The notes below the pieces were generated by a model that saw only the letters and a list, made by a program, of their open reading frames with translations, was not told the origin of the DNA and made no database searches. DNA of 64,000 nt from Odiellus spinosus (Eukaryota; Arthropoda; Arachnida; Opiliones; Phalangiidae), in NCBI GenBank assembly GCA_963920705.1, contig OY987237.1, forward strand, positions 3,688,601 to 3,752,600, written 5' to 3'. This document shows positions 48,589 to 59,201 of the stretch, one piece after another. Position numbers and translations under genes: made by a program. Every line of letters begins with the position of its first letter. Position 1 is the first letter of the stretch.

Positions 48589-49837
48589 CAGGGTTGCCAC
48601 ATGTCAGGGAAAAGTCAGGGAATTTGAAAATGAATAAGAAAAGTCAGGGAATTTTAAGATATTTTAAAAAGTCAGGGAATTTTAAGATATTTTAAAAAGT
48701 CAGGGAATTTTAAGATATTTTAGAAAGTCAGGGAATTTTAAGATATTTTAGAAAGTCAGGGAATTTTAAGATATTTTAGAAAGTCAGGGAATTTTAAGAT
48801 GTTTTAAAAAGTCTGGGAATTTTAAGATGTTTTAAAAAGTCTGGGAATTTTAAGATGTTTTAAAAAGTCTGGGAATTTTAAGATGTTTTAAAAAGTCGGG
48901 GAATTTTAAGATGTTTTAAAAAGTCAGGGAATTTTAAGATATTTTAAAAAGTCAGGGAATTTTAAGATATTTTAAAAAGTCAGGGAATTTTAAGATATTT
49001 TAAAAAGTCAGGGAATTTTAAGATATTTTAAAAAGTCAGGGAATTTTAAGATATTTTAAAAAGTCAGGGAATTTTAAGATATTTTAAAAAGTCAGGGAAT
49101 TTTAAGATATTTTAAAAAGTCAGGGAATTTAAAGATATTTTAAAAAGTCAGGGAATTTAAAGATATTTTAAAAAGTCAGGGAATTTAAAGATATTTTAAA
49201 AAGTCAGGGAATTTAAAGATATTTTAAAAAGTCAGGGAATTTAAAGATATTTTAAAAAGTCAGGGAATTTAAAGATATTTTAAAAAGTCTGGGAATTTAA
49301 AGATATTTTAAAAAGTCTGGGAATTTAAAGATATTTTAAAAAGTCTGGGAATTTAAAGATATTTTAAAAAGTCTGGGAATTTAAAGATATTTTAAAAAGT
49401 CTGGGAATTTAAAGATATTTTAAAAAGTCTGGGAATTTAAAGATATTTTAAAAAGTCTGGGAATTTAAAGATATTTTAAAAAGTCTGGGAATTTAAAGAT
49501 ATTTTAAAAAGTCTGGGAATTTAAAGATATTTTAAAAAGTCATGGAATTTTAAGATATTTTAAAAAGTCAGGGAATTTAAAGATATTTTAAAAAGTCAGG
49601 GAATTTAAAGATCTTTCATGAAGCCAGGAAAAGATTCTCAGCTGACGGCGTGTCAGTTGTATAGATTAAAACTAAGATACGGATGCAAAAAGTTTGCCGA
49701 ACGCGATTATATAAAAAATAAAAGGTTAAAAATTGGGTAGTATTAGCCGAAACGGTCAGGGAAAATCGTTGGAAAAGGTCAAGGTAAAACCTGGAAGAGT
49801 CAGGGAATTTGAATCTGAAAAAACTATGGCAACCCTG
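48589..49837 (+). mobile_element. CAGGGTTGCCAC-family MITE, copy F, swollen by an internal array
   Basis: Intact ends: CAGGGTTGCCACATGTCAGG and ACTATGGCAACCCTG. Where other copies have one or two AAGTCAGGGAATTTTAAGAT modules, this copy has about 35 (48,640-49,612). The rest of the body (CTCAGCTGAC, GCGATTATATAAAAAATAAA, GTCAGGGAAAATCG) follows as normal. This is direct evidence of a satellite forming inside a transposon copy. Confidence 0.95.
48640..49612 (+). repeat. 28-bp AAGTCAGGGAATTTTAAGAT array inside MITE copy F
   Basis: About 35 units of 28 bp in ordered variant blocks: TTTTAAGATATTTT, then GATGTTTT with TCTGGG, then back to TCAGGG, then TTTAAAGATATTTT with TCAGGG, then with TCTGGG, and finally TCAGGG again. 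Confidence 0.96.
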
Positions 49838-50502
49838 TCTTTAATTTTAAAATCGCGTGTTAGTTTACCGTTCCCCAAATGACAGACAGACAATAATATA
49901 ATTCGCGTAAGAATTGATAGTTGATACGTAATTTCTAACTGTAAAGATTTAAATAGGATTAGTTGCCCAAAAATTTCAATTGAAAAATTAATTTTATTTT
50001 TGATGTTTTAGTTCCCCTTTAATCCGTTATATTTTGGCCTATTGCGCAAATTCCCCTTGAACGCGAGTACTCGGAGTGTTAGTTGAGTTTAAAATCCCCT
50101 TTTCTGAGATGGAATAATCCTCCCTTGATAATAATTGCCGCCTTCAAAATTTTCTCGGCAGCTTGTAGTTCAGTCAACACGGAGGACTTATTCCTGGAAT
50201 GGAATTACAAAATACATGCCTCCAAACTTTCCCCGTATATATATCGTATTTATGTTCACCAAAAGTGATGTAGAACTAGATAAAACTATCGCGGATTAAT
50301 ATATAATGTTAAATCTACTATGAATAGATGTAGAAAAGAAGTTCAGAGAGAGATTCAATGGTTGATGTAAATTTATTTCATTTTTACAAAAAAAAAAAAC
50401 TTTTTTTGTTGCAAATTTAGGTCTTTCTAAGACTGCTATTTACGTATAGGGAAAGAGAAATCCTTTACTCGAATTCCTATCTAGTTTCTGCGCTTAAATT
50501 TT

Positions 50503-50740
50503 TTAAAGGGAAGATGAATGCGAAAACAATTTATTGATTTTAAATTAAAATCTGTTTGCGTAATTAATTGTATTATAATTTTAAATACGCGTAGATATAT
50601 ACTCATAATAAAGAAGTTAAGAAACTGACCAATCAACGCGCGTTATTTTAAGTTAAGAATCCTCTAAATCTCGTGAAAATAACCTTTAATATAAACAAAT
50701 ATTGTTGAAAGTTTCACTTGACATTCCATCTTCCCTTTAA
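50503..50740. mobile_element. TTAA-flanked MITE, 230 bp
   Basis: TTAA on both sides. Starts AGGGAAGATGAATG and ends CATTCCATCTTCCCT, inverse except for one added base. Confidence 0.8.
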
Positions 50741-51103
50741 ATTGGATTTAGGAGAGGGAGGCGATAAAGGCGGACTAAATTCCTTAGCGATTAAGATTAT
50801 GAAAGCGGAAAGCGGTAATTAAAAACGCTCAAATAAATAAGTGCCGAAGTGAAAAACGTATTAAACGACTAATTTCAAAGCGCGGAAAAAAATCTAAATT
50901 TCGCAGATGTTTGAACGGAAAATATCCATTAAAATAAATAGAGGTACCACGATTTTCGCGACGGAATTTTTCTCCTTTTTCGGTCGAGTTAAACTAGTTA
51001 TTGAAAGTCTTTTTTTGAGGAATCTACTGTTAGAAACACTGAGAGATTACATTGAAGTTTAGCTTTATCTTATCTTTTTTTAAGTAACTAAATCTTCTAG
51101 CAG

Positions 51104-51283
51104 TTTTTACACGAATGAATTCTAAGCCTGATTCCGAAACGAGTTCTACCCAGACGCCCGAAAATAATGGGCAACAATTATTGTTGTATAATTCGAAAAA
51201 CAAACCCAAAAGTCTTTCCGACCGTTTAAATAGGTATTACCAGTTCTACTCGAGGAATGTCGAGGCTATAAATTGCATGAAAT
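51104..51283 (+). CDS. Weak candidate exon, protein not recognised
   Basis: Seen: a T-rich stretch ends in TTCTAGCAG at 51,103 (acceptor-like), an open frame contains ATG at 51,115 and runs through a hydrophilic, low-repeat peptide (MNSKPDSETSSTQTPENN at its start, SLSDRLNRYYQFYSRN later), and a strong donor-like GTAAGG follows at 51,284. Amino-acid composition looks protein-like, unlike the repeat shadows. I recognise no family. It could be a first or alternative exon of the Lar-like gene or of another gene, or a chance frame. Confidence 0.25.
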
Positions 51284-51544
51284 GTAAGGTTAGGCCTATT
51301 TCTTAAGCCTAATTAAAAAATAAGTTAGTAATGCTACGATAAATTCGAAAACCTTATTTTTATTTCGTCTGTTTTAAGAGGGAATTAAAACTAAAATTAA
51401 ATTTAAACGGTTACTTTTATTTCCTAGACTAATTAATCTTTAAATATAATTAATTGTAACTAAACAGTTTCATGATAATTAAATATTTACAAACAATAAA
51501 CTTATCTTCAAAATAATTTAGTTTTAATTTAGCCTGACCAAGCT

Positions 51545-52050
51545 TTACTTCAAAATACTCAAAACTTAACTTCAAAATAATATTAGTTATTTTTTTATTT
51601 AATCAAACTTAACTTCAAAATAATTTTAGTTAATATTTTATTCAATCAAAATAATCAAATTTAATATTTTATTTAATCAAACTTAACTTCAAAATAATCA
51701 AATTTAATATTTTATTTAATCAAACTTAACTTCAAAATAATCAAATTTAATATTTTATTTAATCAAACTTAACTTCAAAATAATCAAATTTAATATTTTA
51801 TTTAATCAAACTTAACTTCAAAATAATCAAATTTAATATTTTATTTAATCAAACTTAACTTCAAAATAATCAAATTTAATATTTTATTTAATCAAACTTA
51901 ACTTCAAAATAATCAAATTTAATATTTTATTTAATCAAACTTAACTTCAAAATAATCAAATTTAATATTTTATTTAATCAAACTTAACTTCAAAATAATC
52001 AAATTTAATATTTTATTTAATCAAACTTAACTTCAAAATAATCAAATTTA
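51545..52050. repeat. 42-bp TTAATCAAACTTAACTTCAA tandem array, about 10 copies
   Basis: Irregular first units, then near-identical 42-bp units also containing AATCAAATTTAATATTTTAT. Passes directly into a 27-bp array. Confidence 0.94.
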
Positions 52051-52425
52051 ATTTTTTAGTTAATATTAACTTCAAAATAATTTTAGTTAATATTAACTTC
52101 AAAATAATTTTAGTTAATATTAACTTCAAAATAATTTTAGTTAATATTAACTTCAAAATAATTTTAGTTAATATTAACTTCAAAATAATTTTAGTTAATA
52201 TTAACTTCAAAATAATTTTAGTTAATATTAACTTCAAAATAATTTTAGTTAATATTAACTTCAAAATAATTTTAGTTAATATTAACTTCAAAATAATTTT
52301 ACTTAATATTAACTTCAAAATAATTTTAGTTAATATTAACTTCAAAATAATTTTAGTTAATATTAACTTTAAAATAATTTTAGTTAATATTAACTTCAAA
52401 ATAATTTTAGTTAATATTAAACTTA
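52051..52425. repeat. 27-bp TAGTTAATATTAACTTCAAA tandem array, about 14 copies
   Basis: Shares TTAACTTCAAAATAAT with the 42-bp unit it follows, so probably a shortened derivative. GTTAATATTAAC in each unit is a 12-bp palindrome. The 141-codon minus-strand frame is a shadow. Confidence 0.94.
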
Positions 52426-52429
52426 ATTT

Positions 52430-53475
52430 TAAAACCATTTAAGTTAACCAAACTTATTATCTTCAAATTTATTTTTTTTAAATTTAACTTTAAAATGATT
52501 TTTATTTTAACTAAACCTAACTTATAATTAATAATAGCTTATTGATGCTTTCTTACATTAATGTTGAGCTAATATGTGATGAAAAACGCGAGATAATATG
52601 CATTCTTATCCATCTAACTACTAAATAATAAAATATAAAATTATGCGATATTCAAATGACCTTGTAAATAATATTTAATTTGAATAATTATATCTAATTA
52701 AGACTTATTAAAGGTATTATAATAATCTCTTAAAAGAGGGAGGAGGTGCTAAAAACCAAATTTAAAAAAAAACAAAATCAAAATCAACTTGAATACCATA
52801 GAGTCTCTTTATATTTGACTTTACTTTGGGACCTTTTCACGACCCTCCAGGTTGTAAAAACCTACATAGCCCTAGTGTAGAGTAAGTACATTCCCATAGA
52901 CTATGTTGTAGCCTTAGAAGGAACCTAAATCTCCTCAAAAAATAGGTTTTCCAACGAGAATAAGGACGCGTTCCTAGATTGTAATTGATTATAGAAAAAA
53001 AACCGGAACCATTCCAAATTTAAGAAACATAGCACGTTTCTAGTTGCTCCACTCTTTTTAGTTTTTGTTCCCCCCTCGCGTTTATAAATTTCGATTAGTA
53101 CGTGGCCCAGTTGACCTTCTTTTAGTGTCCCCTCCTGACCCTCTTCGATCTCATCTCGAGAATTCCTCCCTTAATTTCTCGTTAGTTTTAACCCTACCGG
53201 AAATTTAAACTTTCACCTCGATGTACTTTTCGAATGAGATCGTCTTCATTTTGTTCTTGATTGTCTAGACGTTAATTATATACGGAAAAGTGACAATGTT
53301 GGACTATTTTTTGATCAATTATGTTTTCCATTACGTATCAATCCGCCTTAACGTCTAACAATATTGTAAATACGTTTTAATTAAAGGTTTAGTGAAATGT
53401 ATAGGAATTATATCATTGATTTGGTATAATTCAAGCCAAGCTTGTTAAATTAGAAGTATTTGATGTGGTGAACTG
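52430..53475. other. Unique DNA, no recognised gene
   Basis: No domain-like frame and no clear element ends. Confidence 0.5.
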
Positions 53476-53478
53476 TAT

Positions 53479-53560
53479 CAGGGTTCGTACACGAATTGGA
53501 TAACCTGGACATGTCAGGGAATTTAAAAATTCTTGTTGAATAAACTTTTGAAAATAATGC
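53479..53560 (+). mobile_element. Fragment of a CAGGGTTCGTACACG-ended element
   Basis: CAGGGTTCGTACACGAATTG followed by a single GTCAGGGAATTTAAAAATTC module; no right end seen. Same 5' terminus as the 4.09, 34.3 and 59.2 kb arrays, here without expansion. Confidence 0.6.
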
Positions 53561-53709
53561 CCCTTATTATAACTTGCCCATAAACACGCGTGCGCGGCAG
53601 GTAAAACACTTCTACAGGCGTTCTATGGGAAATTAATGTTAAACGTTTGCCCCTAAATTAGCTCTTCTCATTGCGCTGTGAATTTAGAAATAAATTAAAA
53701 ATTAATAAC

Positions 53710-54341
53710 TTAAAAGGGATAGTGGAATATAACTCCAAGTTATTCTAATTGAAACCTTATAATTAAAAATGTTCTACTTAATTAACTATTCAAATTAAAC
53801 CAGCCATTAGATTTTTATCAAAAATTCTATCAGGAAGATTCAATTTTATTATTTAAATTAATTACTAAGCATTGGACTGAGTTGTGAAAAATTAAAACCG
53901 CAAAAAATATATTGTTAAATATACATTTAGTTCCAGGGATTCCACAAGTCAGGAAAAACAGGGAAAGTCAGGGAATTTAAAGATCTTTCGAGAAGCCAGG
54001 AAATTACAATCATTATCCGCTGAAAAGATTCTCAGCTGTCTGTGTCAGTTGTATAGATTAGAACAAAGATACGCGTGCAACAAAGTTTGGCGAACGCGAT
54101 TATATAAAAAATAAAAACTTAAAAATTGGTAGTATTAGTCAGGGAAAATCGTTGGGAAAGGTCAGGGAAAAACCTGGAAAAGTCAGGGAATTTAAATCTG
54201 AAAAAACTGTGGCAACCCTGAATTATATTATTTAAATTAATTACTAAACGTTGGACTGAGTTTTGGCAAATTAAAACCGCAAAAATTTACATTTAAATTT
54301 ACATTTAAATACTTTTCAAATATATTTATAATCCCTTTTAA
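53710..54341. mobile_element. TTAA-flanked element hosting MITE copy G
   Basis: TTAA at 53,710-53,713 and 54,338-54,341. Starts AAGGGATAGTGGAATATAAC and ends AAATATATTTATAATCCCTT (imperfect inverse). It contains copy G of the CAGGGTTGCCAC family bounded by an 80-90 bp direct duplication (53,841-53,930 and 54,221-54,300). Confidence 0.6.
53934..54220 (+). mobile_element. CAGGGTTGCCAC-family MITE, copy G
   Basis: Starts CAGGGATTCCACAAGTCAGG and ends CTGTGGCAACCCTG. Shorter left module region than other copies. + orientation. Confidence 0.87.
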
Positions 54342-54344
54342 AAA

Positions 54345-55560
54345 TAAACCAGTTCCAAACATATTTTTAAACGCAACTTTTCAAAGAAATAAGAACTTAA
54401 AAATAAATAAAAAGTACGCTGAAAAGAAACACGAATGTGTGAAATCCCAAAAATTTGACGTCAAATGTCACAAAAGTCACCTCGACAAAAATGTTGTTTT
54501 CGTCTGACAAAACTTTGAAATTTTTTTTATTTTCAAAGAAGTTCTTCTGGACTTTTATCCATATCTCTTTTATACAAAGACTTAAAACGACAAATTTTCC
54601 GACAAATAAAATGGCAAGAAATTTTGGCGCGAAGAATTTGTATATATATATATATATTTAAGACTGTTTGAAAATATGTTGCATCTCACTTCGAATTTTA
54701 AGCGCGTTGGAACGTACTGGGTTACCTTCCAACATTATGATTAAATAACTTAGACTTAAAGGGAAGCCAAGGCTTAAAAATGGTGCTTCTATAACCGTGT
54801 TAACCCTTCGTATAACAATTTTTGAATAGTTCCTTCGTCGCTGAAATATCCGAAAGTATCGTGTTTGACATTGATTTTGAAACACGCGTTAACCTATAGC
54901 TTCCCCTTTATCCATATCATTTTTACTTAGAGTTATAGGGGGGTCTAGCTTTGAGCCTGTTATAGATTTAAAACGAAATTTAAAGTCGCCATGAATATGT
55001 AGGAAGTTAGTCAAGTTTCCCTACGTGAACGTTTTGAGTTTAATTCATTGCCCTCTCAGGGTTTTAAATTTTAAATCAGTTCGTTTCTATCGTGGTTAAG
55101 GTTCTTCGGGACAGGATTTCTCGGCTCGCAATGCTTGAGCTTGCTTATAATTCTGGTTAAAGTATTAAGTTTACATTTGAATAAAAGCCGAGACAGATTG
55201 TGACGTTTAATGTCTCTTTGGAATTAACAGAAAGAACTAAATATCAGAAATCCTACGCTATATTCGTGTTAAATTTAAAATATGTTAGGCCTAGTTTCGT
55301 GTTAAAATGAGATAAAATAAAGGGGAGTTAAATATTAGGCTTAACATAATTTCCTCACCCGTTGCGTTTTCTTTGAAATGACCAATCACAAGCTACCGGA
55401 AGTCAGTAGCCAAATCTTACCTAGAAGCGCGTTTTCATTCCTCAAATATTTGGCGGGAAATTAGGCTTGGGAATTTCGAGAGAAATGTGAATTCACTAAG
55501 CCTAAATTTAATAAGCTCTTCAAAATTATTTAAAAATAGAAAATATTCTGATAAATTTTA
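54345..55560. other. Unique DNA, no recognised gene
   Basis: Two short frames (68 and 75 codons) near 54.5-54.9 kb without recognisable domains, and a TA microsatellite near 54,641. Confidence 0.5.
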
Positions 55561-55565
55561 ATAGC

Positions 55566-56009
55566 TTAAAGGGAGAATGCAACCTAATTACAAGTGATTT
55601 TTTTTTATCGATTCCTTATCGTTTAAATAGGCCTAATCCACCGATAAAAAGTTTACAATACAAATATTAAACTAGAAATAAATTTAGAACTTACCCTGAA
55701 AATAGGCTTAGCGGGATTCATGGAGATCCTGAATCGCGTCCGTGTAAGGTCTAGCGACCAATGAGCGAAGGCCCGTCGTTCACGCGAGATCTCCACGAGA
55801 CTTACGTCGCGCGCGATTGGTCGCTAGACCTTACACGCGAGGAAAACAGGACCTCCATGAATCCCACTAAGCCTATTTTCAGGGTAAGTTTTAAATTTAT
55901 TTCTAGTTTAATATTTGTTTGTAAATTTTTTCACTAGTGGATTAGGCCTATTTAAACAATAAGGAATCGATAAAAAATCACTTGTTGTTAGGTTGCATCC
56001 TCCCTTTAA
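55566..56009. mobile_element. TTAA-flanked MITE (436 bp), sister of the 11.55 kb element
   Basis: TTAA at 55,566-55,569 and 56,006-56,009. Starts AGGGAGAATGCAACCTAA and ends AGGTTGCATCCTCCCT. It shares the ATCGATTCCTTATCGTTTAA, AATAGGCTTAGC and TAAGGTCTAGCGACCAAT blocks in order with 11,551-11,954. Long inverted arms. Confidence 0.9.
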
Positions 56010-56589
56010 GGGGAAGTTAAATTTCATGATACCTTTAAAACTGTTTATTGTATATTTTTACTAAAAGAAGTAGCTTCGATATTATGGTAATACTTAGCTT
56101 GGGACGAACGTGTCTTCTTCTCAACCCACATATTTCAACGGGACGTCGGAGGTCTGTCGGTAGCCGATAACGATGAATGCTCTACGGAAAAGTTACTCCC
56201 CCGACTCTTACACCGATGTCGCTTTTACCAGGTTCCTTTTCCTATAGCTGTAAAACTTATAGCCCCGCACTGACGCACCCTGGGACTACACTTATTTTTA
56301 AAGCGCACTTTGTCGGAGTATGGCAAAAAGGAAAAGTCTCGCCTTGAAATCATACCGGTTTTTGGTTCGTTACTACAATTAAGACTAACTATTAATTAGT
56401 TCCGTTAAGGATATATTAGAGTAAACCTCGACGTACGCGTACACGTTCCAAATATAATTTAATATTTCGTACGAAAGTAAAACTCCAAATTAAGTAATAT
56501 TATCTGACATTAAATAATTTTATTATTTGTTAGTCAATTTTGATACAAATTAAAATTGTTACGTGATTGTAATGACTCAAAATATAGAA

Positions 56590-56966
56590 CAGGGTTGCCA
56601 CATGTCAGGGAAAACAGGGAAATGTCAGGGAATTTGAAAATGAACCAAAAAAATCAGGGAATTTGAAAATGATCCAAAAATTTTAAGATATTTTAAAAAG
56701 TCAGGGAATTTAAAGATCTTTCAAGAAGCCAGGAAATTCCAATCATTATCCGCGGAAAAGATTCTCAGCTGACGGCGTGTCAGTTGTATAGATTAGAACA
56801 AAGATACGCCTGCAACAAAGTTTGGCGAACGCGATTATATAAAAAATAAAAGGTTAAAAATTGGGTAGTATTAGCCGAAACGGTCAGGGAAAATCGTTGG
56901 TAAAGGTCAGGGAAAAAACCTGGAAAAGTCAGGGAATTTGAATCTGATAAAACTGTGCCAACCCTG
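56590..56966 (+). mobile_element. CAGGGTTGCCAC-family MITE, copy H
   Basis: Starts CAGGGTTGCCACATGTCAGG and ends ACTGTGCCAACCCTG. The flanks ATATAGAA (56,582-56,589) and ATTTAGAT (56,967-56,974) agree at 6 of 8 positions, a possible decayed 8-bp hAT duplication. + orientation. Confidence 0.9.
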
Positions 56967-58070
56967 ATTTAGATTTTAATTTACTTACGCTATAAATAAT
57001 CGTAAAAAATATATATAATTTCATCGTGAGACTTTTTCTTCAAGTAAGAATATTCAAGCCAAGGAACATTATCTGAATTTTCTTCGCTCCTCAGCTCTGA
57101 AAGATCGTCTGAAAAATGTCTATAGCGTGTCATTTGCGATCAGTCTCGACTCTGAATTGGTTAAAACTAGTAGATAAAGGTGTCAATGCCTTTAGTAGCG
57201 GTGTCGAGTGAATTTTGAAATATTTTTTAACGTCAAATTCTGACTGGATCGTTGAACGTTTCTCTTCCGGGAATATTTTTCTGAAAATTTTCTTTACCGT
57301 TAAATTTCATCTTTATTTGACACCGTGTACCAAGCTAGACAACCACGTTATATCTATATGACTCGTTTAAAAGAAGCTTTGCCTTTACTCTTAGTACCAA
57401 CTTATAGGTTTACAATTGTACCGTATACGGTAAAAATTTGTATAACTATATGTACTCGCGTTACACTCTTAAAAGGAACTTGTATTTCTATTGCAAAAAC
57501 CAGTTTTTAACCTTTAAATTTTAGAGGTTTTCAAGATTGATGATATAGTGTCGTAGTGTTGTAAATTTAAGGGTTTTAGACCCGGGAACGTATTTTGTCG
57601 CTTTTCGCTGATATTATTCATCATTTTTTGTCATATTTGATGTCATAGATTCTATAAATCGATTCAATATACATCAAGGAAGTGAAATTTATTTTTAGAT
57701 TTAAGTATATTTAGTGTTTTGAGCCCTATATTCAAATCAGACAAAAAAACTTTTTTATAGTTAAAGTTAGCATGAAGTTATGCCAAGACGAAGCCTTATT
57801 TTCTATCGATTTCTTATTGGTTAATTAGGCCTAATTGACTAGGGAACAATTGCCTACCAATATTGAGCCAAATATAATGGAAATCTCTTACCGTTAAACA
57901 GTATCCAACCAATCACTGAGAAGTGGGCTGTTTATTTCGACACGGAAAACTTTCCCTAACTAGATTTAATAGACGCACGCTTTTGCTCGTTCCAAAACAA
58001 GAGTCTGTTTAAATCTAAAATTGAATATTCCGAAAGTTTATTAAAAAAAATAACCTAGGCATGCAATTGT
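56967..58070. other. Unique DNA, no recognised gene
   Basis: One 61-codon frame near 57.3 kb with no domain. Nothing else recognised. Confidence 0.5.
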
Positions 58071-58074
58071 GGGT

Positions 58075-58500
58075 TGGCAGAAAATTCTGAAATTTAGCAC
58101 ACTTATTGGTGCACTTAAAACACTACGATTTCCAAATTTTAACATTAAAATAATAAAAAATTAAAGTTTGGGAAGGTTTTGAGTAAACCCCCTCGAAATA
58201 TTTATCAGCTCTGACAAAAATAACAATAACTCCCTTTCATTAATTAGGTTATTCTCACGAAACAATAGTGAGAATATTGGTCAGATGATGATGGTCTGAT
58301 TCCTCATGTTTTACTGCGTAAATGTAGAAAATTTCATGATAATACCTATTAAAGAAAGTGAGTTATCGTTATTTTTGTCAGAGCTTAAAATATTTCGTGG
58401 GGGTTTATTCAAAACCTTGTCAAACATTCATTTTTCATTATTTTCCCGTGAAAATCTGGAAATCTTAGTTTTTTGAGCACACAAACGATGCCATAGGTGG
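58075..58500. mobile_element. Foldback element, about 425 bp
   Basis: Left arm GGTTTTGAGTAAACCCCC and CTCTGACAAAAATAACAATA are inverted at 58,360-58,425 (TTATTTTTGTCAGAG; GGGGTTTATTCAAAACC). The arms extend outward to at least GATTTCCAAATTTT and its inverse. A smaller TATTCTCAC/GTGAGAATA hairpin lies at 58,251-58,276. Outer ends not resolved. Confidence 0.75.
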
Positions 58501-59201
58501 AAACTTGTTGACTAATCACTTAACTTTTAATAAGTTCTTAGTTAATAATTAATTAACAATGTTTTCGTGGAATATTAATTAAGTAGACCCGTAATGTACT
58601 TAAAATTCCCAAACTTTAACCCCTTCTAACGAAGTCTTCAGATAATATTGCCAAACAACGGAATCTTACAATTAATTTAAACCAACCATTTCCTTTTCGC
58701 GATACTTAACTTAATTAAAATTATTAATATTTAAAACTCCTTATTAAATGCTTTGCGTATTCTCTTTGAAGCCTCTCGAATAAGCATTAAAAATTAAAGT
58801 TCCCTAGTTGTTGATTTGTTGGTGTAGTTGAAATCGTTATTCTAATTAGATTATCATAAAACAAAATGGACTCTTAACGATTTATTTTACGATCTAAAGG
58901 ATGCCTTCTTTTGTTCCCTCCTCTCAGATCTCTTATTTCTGTCCCATTATCGACAGCCAATCACAAACCATTAAGTTAGTTAGCTCCCAAGGACGTATTT
59001 CTCTTTCGAATAACGATTGTTTTGATTGGAGAGTAGACTGTCTTGAAGCGTAATTCTCTCTCTATATATTGTCCCCTTATATTATTTTATTAGCTACGGC
59101 TATTAAAATTAATTTAATTACTTAACGTAAATAGAACCAAATGTTTGGAGTATCTCTTTTGAGAGATTAAATTCGGGGGACTAATTAACCTCAAGGGCGT
59201 A

